In this document: positions 8,909 to 17,674 of the stretch, piece by piece | Position numbering within the stretch: the first letter of the stretch is position 1 | How the letters are laid out: every line of letters starts with the position of its first letter | Source: Pyrinomonadaceae bacterium | Lineage (GTDB): Bacteria; Acidobacteriota; Blastocatellia; Pyrinomonadales; Pyrinomonadaceae | Direction: 5' to 3' | Assembly: GCA_019186825.1 (NCBI GenBank) | Contig: JABARP010000018.1 | Location: 1-64,000 of the forward strand | DNA: 64,000 nt | The notes under the pieces: model-generated | The model's database searches: none | What the model was told of the DNA's origin: nothing | Seen by the model: only the letters and a program-made list of their open reading frames with translations | Program-made: the position numbers and the translations under genes

Positions 8909-9493
8909 CTACTGCAAATATTCCTGTAACTTCTCTTTCAAAAGTGCTCGTCCGCGGCTGATACGCGATTTTGTAGTGCCCAATCCCAGATCCATTACCG
9001 CCGAAACTTCCTCGTACGTTCTTCCCTCAACATCACGAAGAATGATCGGGATCCTATACTTCTCCGGCAGAGCGGCGATCGCTCTCGCCACCTGTTTATC
9101 CCTTTCGTTTTCAAGAAGTTCGTCTTCCGGAAGTCTTCTTTCATCCGGAATCTCGAACTCCGTGGGCTCCTCTTTGTCTCCGGTCAATATTCCCGAGATC
9201 GAGAATAAACGCCGTCGCTTTCGCCGCCTTATCTCGCTGATAGCGAGATTTGTTGCGATCCGATAGATATATGTTGAGAACGCAAATTGAGTATGGTAGC
9301 GGTCGATCGCAAAATAGACCCTGACGAAGGTCTCTTGTGCGATATCAACAGCCTCTTCATAGTCGTTGAGAAAGCGGTAGAGATAGTTCGTGATCGGGCT
9401 CTTATACCGAGAAACGATCTCAGTGAACGCAGACTCGTCACCATTCTTTGTGGCTTCGATGAGTTCGTGGTCAGAACGCTTTTCCTCAGGCAT
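8909..9493 (-). CDS. ECF-type RNA polymerase sigma factor
   Basis: Alternative sigma factor of the RpoE-like ECF group that directs polymerase to a small regulon. Region 2 is NYLYRFLNDYEEAVDIAQETF with AFSTYIYRIATNLAISEIRRRKR, and region 4 is IAALPEKYRIPIILRDVEG followed by the helix-turn-helix TYEEVSAVMDLGLGTTKSRISR. I prefer the ATG at 9493 (MPEEKRSDHELIEATKNG), the usual ECF N terminus, with AGGAGGG upstream though about 13 bases away. ATG 9544 or a start at 9595 would lengthen it. A putative membrane anti-sigma gene follows immediately. Confidence 0.92.
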   Translation of the reverse strand: MPEEKRSDHELIEATKNGDESAFTEIVSRYKSPITNYLYRFLNDYEEAVDIAQETFVRVYFAIDRYHTQFAFSTYIYRIATNLAISEIRRRKRRRLFSISGILTGDKEEPTEFEIPDERRLPEDELLENERDKQVARAIAALPEKYRIPIILRDVEGRTYEEVSAVMDLGLGTTKSRISRGRALLKEKLQEYLQ

Positions 9494-9576
9494 TTGGAAG
9501 GTATAGCCCTCCTTTGTCGGGAAACGGAACGCGTCGTGTGCCATGCATCCATACAATTTAAGCGATATACCGCTCG

Positions 9577-9625
9577 AACAAAAGCGGCCCGCCAAAAGAA
9601 CTCACGCGTTCGAGGCCGCTTTGTT
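9577..9625 (-). terminator. Stem-loop, probable terminator of the 9644-10222 gene
   Basis: Bases 9614-9625 (GGCCGCTTTGTT) pair with 9577-9589 across a 24-nt loop, with a single bulged base. On the minus strand the hairpin starts 18 bases after the stop at 9644, and its 3' arm contains a TTTTGTT run. It could separate the secreted-protein gene from the sigma factor operon. The structure is imperfect as an intrinsic terminator. Confidence 0.5.
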
Positions 9626-9643
9626 GCGGAAAGTCTTGTAGAA

Positions 9644-10222
9644 TTACGGGGTCTTCGCGGTCAATACAACAAAAACCGGACCTTCTACCCCTTCGATTTG
9701 GAGCGAGCCAAGCACGGTGGGTGTATTCGGCTCGATAGCAACGCTATAAAGTGTGATCTTGTAAACCTGTTCATCGCGGGCATTCGCTGGCTGTTGAACG
9801 TCGATGGTGGCAGGAGTCCCAAGATAGAAGCTGCCGTTTTTCGCGACCAGCTTTCCATCTTCCAAGCTCAAAGCCGAGAGCGAGAAGCGAACCACAGGAG
9901 ACCCTTTGCCTTTCTTCGACAGCCCTTCCCAATGCCCGTCATAACCAGCTGAGCCGCCGACCGTTCCTCGTACTGCAAATGTGCCAATGGTCTCAAAACC
10001 CTTCACCGAAAAGGTCGAACGCAATTGCTTTTCAACCTTATCCCAACCGGCGGGAAGCTTATCTTTTACGCTCGAACCTTGGCCACCTGCGATCAATTGC
10101 AGCACAAAGTTGTAGCTTTCACCGGGCTTCGTTAGTGTCGCTTGTCCAAACGCCGAGCTTGCAATAAGAATGGCCGCAACGCAGACTGCGAGCGGCCGAA
10201 AAGGGGATGTTCTGATCTTCAT
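9644..10222 (-). CDS. Secreted protein of unknown function
   Basis: 192 residues with a signal peptide (MKIRTSPFRPLAVCVAAILIA then SSAFGQ) and a predominantly beta mature part (GTFAVRGTVGGSAGYDGHW; LGTPATIDVQQPANARDEQVY). No domain recognised. A strong AGGAGG four bases before the ATG makes the start certain. It is separated by 89 bases from the next minus-strand gene upstream, so the two could be co-transcribed. It is likely periplasmic or extracellular. Confidence 0.75.
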   Translation of the reverse strand: MKIRTSPFRPLAVCVAAILIASSAFGQATLTKPGESYNFVLQLIAGGQGSSVKDKLPAGWDKVEKQLRSTFSVKGFETIGTFAVRGTVGGSAGYDGHWEGLSKKGKGSPVVRFSLSALSLEDGKLVAKNGSFYLGTPATIDVQQPANARDEQVYKITLYSVAIEPNTPTVLGSLQIEGVEGPVFVVLTAKTP

Positions 10223-10311
10223 TGTTCCTCCTGTGGTTACGCGGTAAATCCATCCGCTTCCAATAGAAAGAGAGCACGAGAGAACGAATGAAAGGTTGCA
10301 AAACCTTTTGG

Positions 10312-11148
10312 CTAATTTGTCCGGAATAACTCCGAATTAACCTGCTGGCCGAACGAGATCGACTTGATCTGAGTGTCTTCAACGATCTTGCCGTCGGCAT
10401 AGAGGATAGTGTGCGACGGAACAAGCGTCCCCTGAACGTAGTTATAGTCGTAGAATTTGCGTTTGTACTTAACACCGTTGTGCTCATAAGCGAGCATCTT
10501 CACCTGGAACGATTTTACGGAAATATAGTATCGGGTCTTTCGACCGGACTTATCGGTAACATCGATGAGGAAAAACTCAACGCCCAGGTCTTTTTCACGG
10601 CCCGCAAGCTCGAGGGTCGATCCGTTCTCTTTGTATCTAAGGAGACCTTCAAGCCCGCGAAAGATACCATCTTCAAAACCTCTTACGACCGCATCGTCCG
10701 GCGTAAAGAACGTCGTGCTATAAAGTCCCGTTGTCTTCCCGTCTGCCCAGATCAAAGAGTATCGTGCGTCCGCGAAATTTCGGTCCATGCGGATCTTTTC
10801 CGAATAAAGGTCAGATGATCGAATGATCGAGGTCTCGTAATCGCCCTGCTGAACTTTCCCGTCGGCTCCGGTGTGTTTGGTAAAGCCCTTTTCGATCGTT
10901 GTCTTTCTGATCTGATCGAGTCTCGGCCTGCCGCCACCAAGGCCATAGATGAAGATCGCGGTCTCAACGACACCCTCGGCCGTCACCGGCTTGTTCGAAA
11001 TTGCCTTTAGATCCGGCGTTGGAGAAGGCTTCGCAGGTTCATCGACAGCAGGCGTCGGCGTTGGACTCGGTTGTGTCGTCTGCCCCAATACTGCTACAGA
11101 CGAAAAAAGCGAAACTGCGGATAGAAAAAGTAAGACTCTGATTCTCAT
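10312..11148 (-). CDS. Secreted protein with Pro/Thr-rich linker, unknown function
   Basis: 278 residues from the ATG at 11148, which opens a good signal peptide (MRIRVLLFLSAVSLFSSVAVLGQ). A PSPTPTP-rich linker (about residues 27-45) precedes a globular region with FIYGLGGGRPRLDQIRKT, YETSIIRSSDLYSEKIRMDR and a tyrosine-rich YNYVQGTLVPSHTILYADGK. The alternating strands and the KIVEDTQIKSI ending recall LolA-like outer-membrane-lipoprotein fold domains, but the match is too weak to name. The open frame extends 26 codons upstream without a plausible start. Confidence 0.7.
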   Translation of the reverse strand: MRIRVLLFLSAVSLFSSVAVLGQTTQPSPTPTPAVDEPAKPSPTPDLKAISNKPVTAEGVVETAIFIYGLGGGRPRLDQIRKTTIEKGFTKHTGADGKVQQGDYETSIIRSSDLYSEKIRMDRNFADARYSLIWADGKTTGLYSTTFFTPDDAVVRGFEDGIFRGLEGLLRYKENGSTLELAGREKDLGVEFFLIDVTDKSGRKTRYYISVKSFQVKMLAYEHNGVKYKRKFYDYNYVQGTLVPSHTILYADGKIVEDTQIKSISFGQQVNSELFRTN

Positions 11149-11370
11149 TCGATGCACCGATCTGCTACGGCGAATAGACAAAACCCCTGTTGAAGTTCCG
11201 AAATGCGGATTGTAGCACAACACCAAGCTGTTTCCTTATTCCAGGAACGGCAGAAAGCTCAGCCTTTCCCCGACATATTGATGAAGCTTGAGGCGAAAAA
11301 GATGCAGAATAGTATTCCGAAAAAAGGTCGAACGATACCTTCTTTGATAGAATCTCGCTAACCGCGTCCG

Positions 11371-11817
11371 ATGCATATCGCCCTATACGAACCGGAAATT
11401 CCGCCAAATACCGGCAATATTGCCCGCCTCTGTGCCGCAACGGATACTCCGCTCCACATTGTCGGTGTGACCGGATTTCGTATGGACGATCGAACGCTGA
11501 AGCGGTCAGGCCTCGACTACTGGCAGTTCGTCGAGCTTTACCGGCACATTGACCTCGATGAGCTAAAAGCCGCCCTTCCGGGATCGCGATTTATCTACCT
11601 TTCGACAAAAGCTTCGACGAGCTACACGGACTTCACCTATCGCGCGAGCGATTGCCTGGTCTTCGGGCCGGAAACCCGCGGCCTGCCGGAGCCGATCATA
11701 TCTTCACATCCGGAAATGTCCTTGAAGATCCCAATGGCAAACCCAAATGTACGTAGCCTGAACCTTGCAACGAGCGTCGGCATAGTGCTTTTTGAGGCTA
11801 TTCGACAAACACGCTAA
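11371..11817 (+). CDS. trmL: tRNA (cytidine(34)-2'-O)-methyltransferase
   Basis: SPOUT-fold methyltransferase (TrmL/YibK) that 2'-O-methylates the wobble base of leucine tRNAs using S-adenosylmethionine. At 148 residues it is the family length, with EPEIPPNTGNIARLCAAT at 8-25, the knot motif LVFGPETRGLP near 106-116, and the final IPMANPNVRSLNLATSVGI. It is divergent from the secreted gene ending at 11148. The 11149-11370 interval contains no other gene that I can support. Confidence 0.93.
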   Translation: MHIALYEPEIPPNTGNIARLCAATDTPLHIVGVTGFRMDDRTLKRSGLDYWQFVELYRHIDLDELKAALPGSRFIYLSTKASTSYTDFTYRASDCLVFGPETRGLPEPIISSHPEMSLKIPMANPNVRSLNLATSVGIVLFEAIRQTR

Positions 11818-11929
11818 AAAAAGCAATAGATGAAAGCCACGTTTTTCACTTCCGAAGCGTCATATAGATGAACTTCCCGGTGAGCGTCCCGATCTCCCTT
11901 GAACGCTTCGAGGAGAGGAGGTGAAAATC

Positions 11930-12490
11930 ATGAAGCTTTCTAGATCTATATTATTTCTAACCATCGCGGCGCTTTTTGCGTTCGCGAGCATCACATTCGC
12001 TCAGGACAATTCAAAGGCAGCGGACAATTCGACCGCAATGCTCGAGAAGAAGATCATGCGGACTGTCGAAAACCTCCCGAACTACGGTGTTTTCGACCAT
12101 ATCTCGTTCGCCCTCACAGATAACGGAACCGTCACGCTGTCCGGTAAGGTGCTCTCGCTTGGGACGAGATCGCTTGCCCAAACAGCAGTTTCAAAGCTGC
12201 CCGGGGTTACCCATGTTATTAACAACATCAAGAACATAACGAGCAATCCGGGCGATGATCACATTCGGCATCAATTACTCCGCACGCTGGCACCTCAGCC
12301 CGTGATCGGTGGAATGCTGCAGGAACCGAATCCATCGGTTCGTCTCATTGTCGAGAACGGACGCGTAAGCCTTGAAGGCTGGGTCGCAAACAAGAGCCAG
12401 AAGGATACATTCTTCGTGCTTGCGAGCGGCGTTCCGGGCGTATTCAAGGTCACGAACGACCTTCGCGTCGGAAAGCCCGACAAAGTTTGA
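11930..12490 (+). CDS. Secreted protein with two BON domains
   Basis: 186 residues with a signal peptide (MKLSRSILFLTIAALFAF...) and two BON domains: the first with ISFALTDNGTVTLSGKV followed by AVSKLPGVTHVINNIKNI, the second with VRLIVENGRVSLEGWVANKS and a terminal GVPGVFKVTNDLRV. BON domains bind phospholipid surfaces in osmotically inducible periplasmic proteins such as OsmY. A perfect AGGAGGTGA lies just upstream of the ATG at 11930; the GTG at 11921 is inside that site. An intrinsic terminator follows, so it is probably monocistronic and well translated. Confidence 0.88.
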   Translation: MKLSRSILFLTIAALFAFASITFAQDNSKAADNSTAMLEKKIMRTVENLPNYGVFDHISFALTDNGTVTLSGKVLSLGTRSLAQTAVSKLPGVTHVINNIKNITSNPGDDHIRHQLLRTLAPQPVIGGMLQEPNPSVRLIVENGRVSLEGWVANKSQKDTFFVLASGVPGVFKVTNDLRVGKPDKV

Positions 12491-12512
12491 TCGACATTAG
12501 AATCTGATCAGG

Positions 12513-12561
12513 AAGCCGGGGATCGAGGTCAAAAGGCTTGGTCCCCGGCTTTACGTTTTTT
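12513..12561 (+). terminator. Rho-independent terminator after the BON-domain gene
   Basis: A perfect 10-bp G/C-rich stem, AAGCCGGGGA (12513-12522) with TCCCCGGCTT (12542-12551), is followed within five bases by a six-T run (12556-12561). It begins 23 bases after the stop codon. Confidence 0.85.
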
Positions 12562-12589
12562 GGAAACCCATTTTTTTTGTTTTTGAGCA

Positions 12590-12619
12590 TTGACTACCTT
12601 TTTCCTAATCCGTCATTAT
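12590..12619 (+). promoter_or_regulatory. Putative promoter of typA
   Basis: TTGACT (12590-12595), an 18-base spacer and CATTAT (12614-12619) lie 67-96 bases before the typA start and just after the preceding terminator. This is a plausible sigma-70 promoter with one mismatch in each hexamer relative to good consensus positions. Confidence 0.5.
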
Positions 12620-12685
12620 GCTTAATTGCCTTTTTGACGGCGGCGGCCACCTTGCACCCTCCGATAAGAGACATTCTCGAAAATA

Positions 12686-14497
12686 ATGAACAACGCCCAG
12701 ATCAGAAACATCGCCATCATCGCACACGTCGACCACGGCAAGACCACGCTCGTTGACGCAATGCTGCAGCAATCGGGGACGCACCGCGAAAACGAAGCGG
12801 TCGTCGAACGCGTAATGGACTCAATGGATCTCGAACGTGAACGCGGGATCACGATCATGGCCAAAAACACGAGCGTTCGGTACGGCGACTATAAGATCAA
12901 CATCGTCGATACGCCGGGCCACGCGGACTTTGGCGGTGAGGTCGAGCGGGTTTTGAAGATGGTCGATGGCATCATCCTGCTTGTCGATGCGGCCGAGGGC
13001 TGCTTGCCGCAGACACGTTTCGTGCTCCGGAAAGCTCTCGAGCTTGACCTGCCGGCGATCGCCTGCGTTAACAAGATCGACCGCCAGGACGCTCGGCCCG
13101 ATGAGGTCGTCAACGAGATCTACGATCTCTTCATAGACCTAGGTGCGAATGAAGAGCAGATCGAGTTCCCTATTTTGTATTCGATCTCTCGCGACGGTGT
13201 GGCGAAGAAAGACCTTGCGGACGAAAGTAAGACGCTCAAGCCTCTTTTTGATCAGATTATCGAGACGATCCCGGCCCCCAAACCACTGCGCGACGACTCA
13301 CTGCAGCTTCTCGTCGCAAATATCGACTACAACCCCTTCGTGGGACGCCTCGCTATCGGCCGCATCTTCTCAGGCAAGATCGCCAAGAACCAGGAAGTCG
13401 TTGTCTCAAAACGCGACTCTTCGCTTAGCCGGCCACGTGGTGTCAAGGAGCTTTTCGCGTTCGAAGGCCTTGAGCGCGTCGCCGTTGCTGAGGCGGGCGT
13501 TGGTGAGATCGTTGCGCTCGCGGGGTTCGACGATGTCGAGATCGGCGAGACAATCACTTTGCCGGACAATCCAAAACCTTTGGCCGTGATCGCGGTCGAT
13601 GAGCCGACGATATCAATGATCTTCGGCGTGAACACGTCGCCGTTCTCGGGCCTCGAAGGCAAGTTCGTAACTTCCAGGCAGATCAAAGAGCGGCTCGATC
13701 GCGAACTCCTCGGGAATGTCGCGTTGCGTGTTACCGAAACGGATGCAGCTGAACAGTTCAAGGTTTCCGGCCGCGGCGAATTGCAGCTGGCAATTCTGAT
13801 CGAGATGATGCGTCGTGAAGGCTATGAGCTCCAGGTTTCTAAACCCGAGGTCGTAACCCGTCGAGACGAAGCAACCGGCGAGCTTCTCGAACCGATCGAG
13901 CTCGTTGTCATCGACGTGCCGGAAGAATTCATTGGCGTTGTAACCGAAGCGATGGGCCGGCGAAAAGGCCAGATGATGAAGATGATAAACAACGGTTCGG
14001 GCCGCGTGCGTCTCGAATTCGAAACACCGTCGCGCGGCCTTATCGGCTTCCGAGGCGAGTTCCTCACGGAGACAAAAGGTACGGGCCTCCTGAACACACT
14101 TTTCTTGCGATTTGATAAGTGGCAGGGCGAAATGCGTTCACGCCAGACGGGTTCCCTCGTTGCGGACCGTATGGGCGAAACGAACACATATGCGCTTTAT
14201 AACCTGCAGGAGCGCGGGACGCTCTTCGTAAAACCGCAGGTGAAAGTTTATGAAGGAATGATCATTGGCGAAAATGCCCGCAGCGTCGATCTCGATGTGA
14301 ATGCCATCAAAGAGAAGAAGCTTTCGAATATGCGCACAACCTCGGCGGATGAGGCAATGCGGCTTGTACCTGTTCGGGAAATGTCGCTCGAGCGAGCACT
14401 CGAATTCATCGCCGACGACGAATTGATCGAAGTAACTCCCAAGACCATCCGTCTGCGGAAACGCGTCCTCAAGTCGAACGAGCGTCCGAAAAAGTAA
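12686..14497 (+). CDS. typA: Ribosome-associated GTPase TypA/BipA
   Basis: Translational GTPase related to EF-G that binds 70S ribosomes and helps large-subunit assembly and stress adaptation. Over 603 residues it has G1 AHVDHGKTT (12-20), G3 [14 protein letters not shown] (about 74-87) and G4 NKID. The C-terminal half carries the TypA-specific [22 protein letters not shown] and [15 protein letters not shown]. Full family length, and the ATG at 12686 gives [18 protein letters not shown]. It is transcribed alone, with an upstream terminator and promoter. Confidence 0.97.
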   Translation: MNNAQIRNIAIIAHVDHGKTTLVDAMLQQSGTHRENEAVVERVMDSMDLERERGITIMAKNTSVRYGDYKINIVDTPGHADFGGEVERVLKMVDGIILLVDAAEGCLPQTRFVLRKALELDLPAIACVNKIDRQDARPDEVVNEIYDLFIDLGANEEQIEFPILYSISRDGVAKKDLADESKTLKPLFDQIIETIPAPKPLRDDSLQLLVANIDYNPFVGRLAIGRIFSGKIAKNQEVVVSKRDSSLSRPRGVKELFAFEGLERVAVAEAGVGEIVALAGFDDVEIGETITLPDNPKPLAVIAVDEPTISMIFGVNTSPFSGLEGKFVTSRQIKERLDRELLGNVALRVTETDAAEQFKVSGRGELQLAILIEMMRREGYELQVSKPEVVTRRDEATGELLEPIELVVIDVPEEFIGVVTEAMGRRKGQMMKMINNGSGRVRLEFETPSRGLIGFRGEFLTETKGTGLLNTLFLRFDKWQGEMRSRQTGSLVADRMGETNTYALYNLQERGTLFVKPQVKVYEGMIIGENARSVDLDVNAIKEKKLSNMRTTSADEAMRLVPVREMSLERALEFIADDELIEVTPKTIRLRKRVLKSNERPKK

Positions 14498-14513
14498 GCG
14501 ACTCGACGCGTTC

Positions 14514-14993
14514 CTAAACTTGGGAAAGGATCTTTGAGTAAACGACGAATCCGGAACGCTTTGCCAGCTTGTCGTAAAGGGCCATCGCTTGGGAGTTTGT
14601 CTCGTGAGTTTGCCAGTATACGCTCTCGCATCCTGCATTTTGCGCGTGTGCATATACGGTTTCGATCAACCTTCTGCCAACGCCCCTACCGCGAACCTTC
14701 TCGATCGAGAAGAGATCATTCAGATAGCAAACTTCGTTTAGACGGGTCGTACTGCGGTGGAAGACGTAATGGGCAATTCCGACTAGCTGGTCTCCACAGT
14801 CGGCGACGATAGCATACACAGCTTCCCGAGAATCGAAAAATCGCTCCCATGTCTTTAATGTTGTCGCCTCGGGAAGAGCGTCCGGGCCGACTCTTCCGTA
14901 AAATTCATTGTATCCGTCCCAAAGGCGCCTCCACGAGTCGAAATCCTCCAAAAGCACCCGCCGAACCCTGAAGTCTAATACTGGCTCAGGCAC
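14514..14993 (-). CDS. GNAT-family N-acetyltransferase
   Basis: 159-residue acyl-CoA-dependent acetyltransferase. The acetyl-CoA-binding motif A is LNDLFSIEKVRGRGVGRRLIE (about 92-112, with the R/Q-G-x-G signature RGRGVG), and motif B is YWQTHETNSQAMALYDKLA. The N-terminal RVLLEDFDSWRRLWDGYNEFY is the typical substrate-side helix region. The acceptor is unknown. It converges on typA with a 16-base gap, and the 51 bases upstream separate it from a further minus-strand operon. Confidence 0.88.
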   Translation of the reverse strand: MPEPVLDFRVRRVLLEDFDSWRRLWDGYNEFYGRVGPDALPEATTLKTWERFFDSREAVYAIVADCGDQLVGIAHYVFHRSTTRLNEVCYLNDLFSIEKVRGRGVGRRLIETVYAHAQNAGCESVYWQTHETNSQAMALYDKLAKRSGFVVYSKILSQV

Positions 14994-15044
14994 TAGTATT
15001 CACTCCCGAATTGGATGTCCAGAACCGTCGGCACAACTCAACCA

Positions 15045-16133
15045 TCACTTGATCCGCGTGTACGTATTGATCCAGTTTGTCTCCCACGTCTTACCACCAT
15101 CCTTCGAGAAGGCTTGTTCAGAATGTCCGGTCTCGCCCGAAGGTCGTGCGAAGAGAAACCTGACCAAGATCATCCGGTCATTGAACGACTCTTGGTCAAA
15201 AAATTCGCCTACACCGTTCCGAAATTCGCCGAACATTGGCACACTAAGCTTGCCGTCATTGCTACTTGCAAAATAGAGAGCCCACTGGTTGGTCCCCGGG
15301 TTATACAACCGCAGAGCAAGAAATTCGAGTCGCGTCCCCGGAGTTTCAGCGACAACTTCAGCTAGGTTGGCCCGTCCGTTCCAGATCTTACGCTGCTCCA
15401 CCTTGCCGTTTAGTTCCGTCCACATCGTTGAACCGGTCAAAGCTCCTTTCAAGCGTTTCACCTTCAGTCTCCACTCGCCAAATTCCCAATCGAAAGCGTG
15501 CTGTCCATCACGCTCTTTGGCAGACAATTTGGAAACGTCAATCTTACTGCTCGAAGCGGTCTCGACGCCAGCATCGTCTGTCCTCGTATCCGTCGCGATC
15601 CAGTTCAGCTCCCAAGTCTTGCCGCCATCATCCGAAAATGACTGCTCGAACCTGCAGGTATTCAACGTTCCACATGTGATGATGAACTTAACGAAGATCG
15701 AGCGTCCGTTTAGGAATTCCTGATTGTAAAATTCGCCTCGACCGTCCTTGAATCCACCGATGGTCGCTGTGCTCAACACCCCACTTTTGCTATTGGAAAA
15801 GTTTAGGCTCCATTGACCGGTCGTAGGATTATAGAGACGGAGGCTCATCCCCTCAAAATGCCCTTCCGGCCCGTCCATCACCAATTCCGCAAGGTTAGCC
15901 TTTCCATTCCACACCTCCTTGACAGTTGTCATTCCATCGTATTCGACCCACGTCGTCGAACCGGTCAGTGGCTGGGTTAGCCGCTTCACGTGAGTTTTCC
16001 ACGTGCCTATCTCAAAATCGAAGTCTCGTTGGCCATCACGCACCGTGTGCTGGCCGAATAGGCTCGCTGTGGCGGACGCGAAAAGAGCGAGCGTCAAAAT
16101 GGGAATAGCACCTGATCTGATCAATTTGCACAT
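15045..16133 (-). CDS. Secreted protein with two tandem copies of an unrecognised domain
   Basis: 362 residues with a signal peptide (MCKLIRSGAIPILTLALFAS..., end near FGQ). Two ~150-residue repeats follow, each starting DGQ(R/H)(D/A)FD(F/W)E(I/F)G(T/E)W and carrying L(T/K)(Q/G)(P/A)LTGST(T/M)W, a LRLYNPxTxQW, GEF(Y/F)(N/D)QE and ending DGGKTWExNWIxT. I do not recognise the family; the tryptophan-rich beta pattern recalls calycin-like DUF1579 proteins (uncertain). The start abuts the stop of the single-domain paralogue upstream, so the genes are co-transcribed and arose by duplication. Confidence 0.75.
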   Translation of the reverse strand: MCKLIRSGAIPILTLALFASATASLFGQHTVRDGQRDFDFEIGTWKTHVKRLTQPLTGSTTWVEYDGMTTVKEVWNGKANLAELVMDGPEGHFEGMSLRLYNPTTGQWSLNFSNSKSGVLSTATIGGFKDGRGEFYNQEFLNGRSIFVKFIITCGTLNTCRFEQSFSDDGGKTWELNWIATDTRTDDAGVETASSSKIDVSKLSAKERDGQHAFDWEFGEWRLKVKRLKGALTGSTMWTELNGKVEQRKIWNGRANLAEVVAETPGTRLEFLALRLYNPGTNQWALYFASSNDGKLSVPMFGEFRNGVGEFFDQESFNDRMILVRFLFARPSGETGHSEQAFSKDGGKTWETNWINTYTRIK

Positions 16134-16712
16134 CTATTTTATCCTCGTGAACGTCATTCTCCAGTTCGTTTCCCAAGTCTTACCTCCGTCGTCGGAGAAC
16201 GCCTGTTCGAAAAGCGCCGAAGTGGCAGTGATCGCGAAAAATCCGTTCTTAACGAAGACCGATCTACCGTTATAGACCTCCTGGTCAAAAAACTCGCCCT
16301 TGCCATCCCTGAATTCCCCGAACATTGGTGTGCTCATTCTGCCGTCGCCGCCATTTGCCCAGTTCAGGCTCCATTGGCCAGATTCCGGATCGTAAAGCCG
16401 CAGCCCGACACCCTCGATGTGGCCTTTGGGGCCATCGAGTTCTAGTTCGAGAAGACTCCCGCGCCCATTCATCACCGGTCGGACAACCGACGTTCCGTTG
16501 TACTCGACCCAAGTCGTCGAGCCCGAGAGCGGATTGAGCAATCTGCGCAAATGAACCTTCCATTTCCCGGTTTGCCAGTCAAAATCGTGCTGTCCATCTC
16601 GCTTTTGCATTTGTGTTATTGCGGCGGATTTCACTACCGCTTGCCCAATTGTGCTCACCAAGAGCGACGAGAGGATCAGAACGAATCCTAAGAAGACAAT
16701 CTTCACATTCAT
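16134..16712 (-). CDS. Secreted single-domain paralogue of the 15045-16133 protein
   Basis: 192 residues: signal peptide (MNVKIVFLGFVLILSSLLVS...) and one copy of the same domain (DGQHDFDWQTGKWKVHLRRL; LSGSTTWVEYNGTSVVRP; LRLYDPESGQWSLNW; DGGKTWETNWRMTFTRIK). Its C terminus is nearly identical to that of the second repeat of the downstream protein. Its start is 3 bases from the stop of the NIPSNAP gene and its stop directly touches the next start, making a tight three-gene operon. Function unknown. Confidence 0.75.
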   Translation of the reverse strand: MNVKIVFLGFVLILSSLLVSTIGQAVVKSAAITQMQKRDGQHDFDWQTGKWKVHLRRLLNPLSGSTTWVEYNGTSVVRPVMNGRGSLLELELDGPKGHIEGVGLRLYDPESGQWSLNWANGGDGRMSTPMFGEFRDGKGEFFDQEVYNGRSVFVKNGFFAITATSALFEQAFSDDGGKTWETNWRMTFTRIK

Positions 16713-16715
16713 GGA

Positions 16716-17039
16716 CTATTTAACTCCTTCCGCGGTAAAGCCGGGTGTGGTTTCACATAGGATCACATCATAGCTGTCGAGCATCGGCATCGCGATGGAC
16801 TCAAGCTCTCGCTTCCAAAGCTCCCCGCCGTAAAACTCGGCCTTCATCCGTTCTCGATCCTCAAGCGTCGAGAAGCACCGCAGCCATACGAACTTGTTCG
16901 GATTCTCGATATCAATGAGCGGTCCAACCACCGTCATCCCAAACTCGCGAAGAGCCGGAATCGCTCTCTTCTCGAAAAACTCGAGAAACTCTCCACGCTT
17001 ACCGGGCTTCGTTCTGTAACTACGAACCTCAACTACCAT
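16716..17039 (-). CDS. NIPSNAP family protein
   Basis: 107 residues from the ATG at 17039, which has AGGAGG 10 bases upstream and begins MVVEVRSYRTKPGKRGEF, the NIPSNAP opening. The remainder (FEKRAIPALREFGMTVVGPL; NKFVWLRCFSTLEDRERMKAEFY) fits the dimeric alpha/beta-barrel fold. Bacterial NIPSNAPs have mostly unknown roles. It is first in an operon with two secreted proteins and is divergent, by 64 bases, from an HxlR regulator that may control it. Confidence 0.87.
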   Translation of the reverse strand: MVVEVRSYRTKPGKRGEFLEFFEKRAIPALREFGMTVVGPLIDIENPNKFVWLRCFSTLEDRERMKAEFYGGELWKRELESIAMPMLDSYDVILCETTPGFTAEGVK

Positions 17040-17103
17040 CGGCAATAATCCTCCTAAACTGCTTGGCTGGTTTTCATTCCTAGAACGACTATAATTGTTC
17101 GAT

Positions 17104-17487
17104 ATGATCGCAAACAAGAAGGCACTTTTAGGTAACTCTCCTTCACATGCTCGGCCAAATCCTGTGACAGGGTGTCCATTAACGGCCGCCCTTGCGGCAC
17201 TCGGCGGTAAGTGGAAATTGATAATCGTCTATATGCTGTCGGACTCACCAAAGCACTTTGCGGGGTTGCGAAAAGGAATGCCGAGCATTTCGCAAAAGGT
17301 ACTTACTCAGCAGCTTCGGGAGCTGATCGATGACGGGATCGCGGAGCGAAACCCGACGGGCGAAGTTCCCGCGCCGGTCGAATATTCACTTACGGATTAT
17401 GGAAGAACTGTCTTGCCGCTGGTCGAGGAGATCCGGCGTTGGGGTTCTGGGCATCTACAAGTGATCGCAAAGAATCAGGTTGGCTAA
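17104..17487 (+). CDS. HxlR-family winged-helix transcriptional regulator
   Basis: 127 residues from the ATG at 17104 (a TTG at 17095 is possible). The HxlR signature is clear: GCPLTAALAALGGKWKLIIVY with the conserved cysteine, then HFAGLRKGMPSISQKVLTQQL, the recognition helix, and the wing RNPTGEVPAPVEYSLTDYGR. HxlR proteins often sense electrophiles or quinones through that cysteine. TATAAT at 17090-17095 ends nine bases before the ATG, so the transcript could be nearly leaderless. Divergent to the NIPSNAP operon. Confidence 0.9.
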   Translation: MIANKKALLGNSPSHARPNPVTGCPLTAALAALGGKWKLIIVYMLSDSPKHFAGLRKGMPSISQKVLTQQLRELIDDGIAERNPTGEVPAPVEYSLTDYGRTVLPLVEEIRRWGSGHLQVIAKNQVG

Positions 17488-17674
17488 TGCTTTAATTCTA
17501 TGCAACGTCGTGGATTGATGGCTTCGCTACGAACTAACTATGCCCCGAACAAGTGAAGTGACCGCGACCGCGTTGGCGGAATAGACCCTATAAGCGACGG
17601 AGGCAATCGACATTCCTACTGCAACACCGTTCCTTTCCCGACCTGCTCAAAAAGGGAAATTATGAATGGGATAT

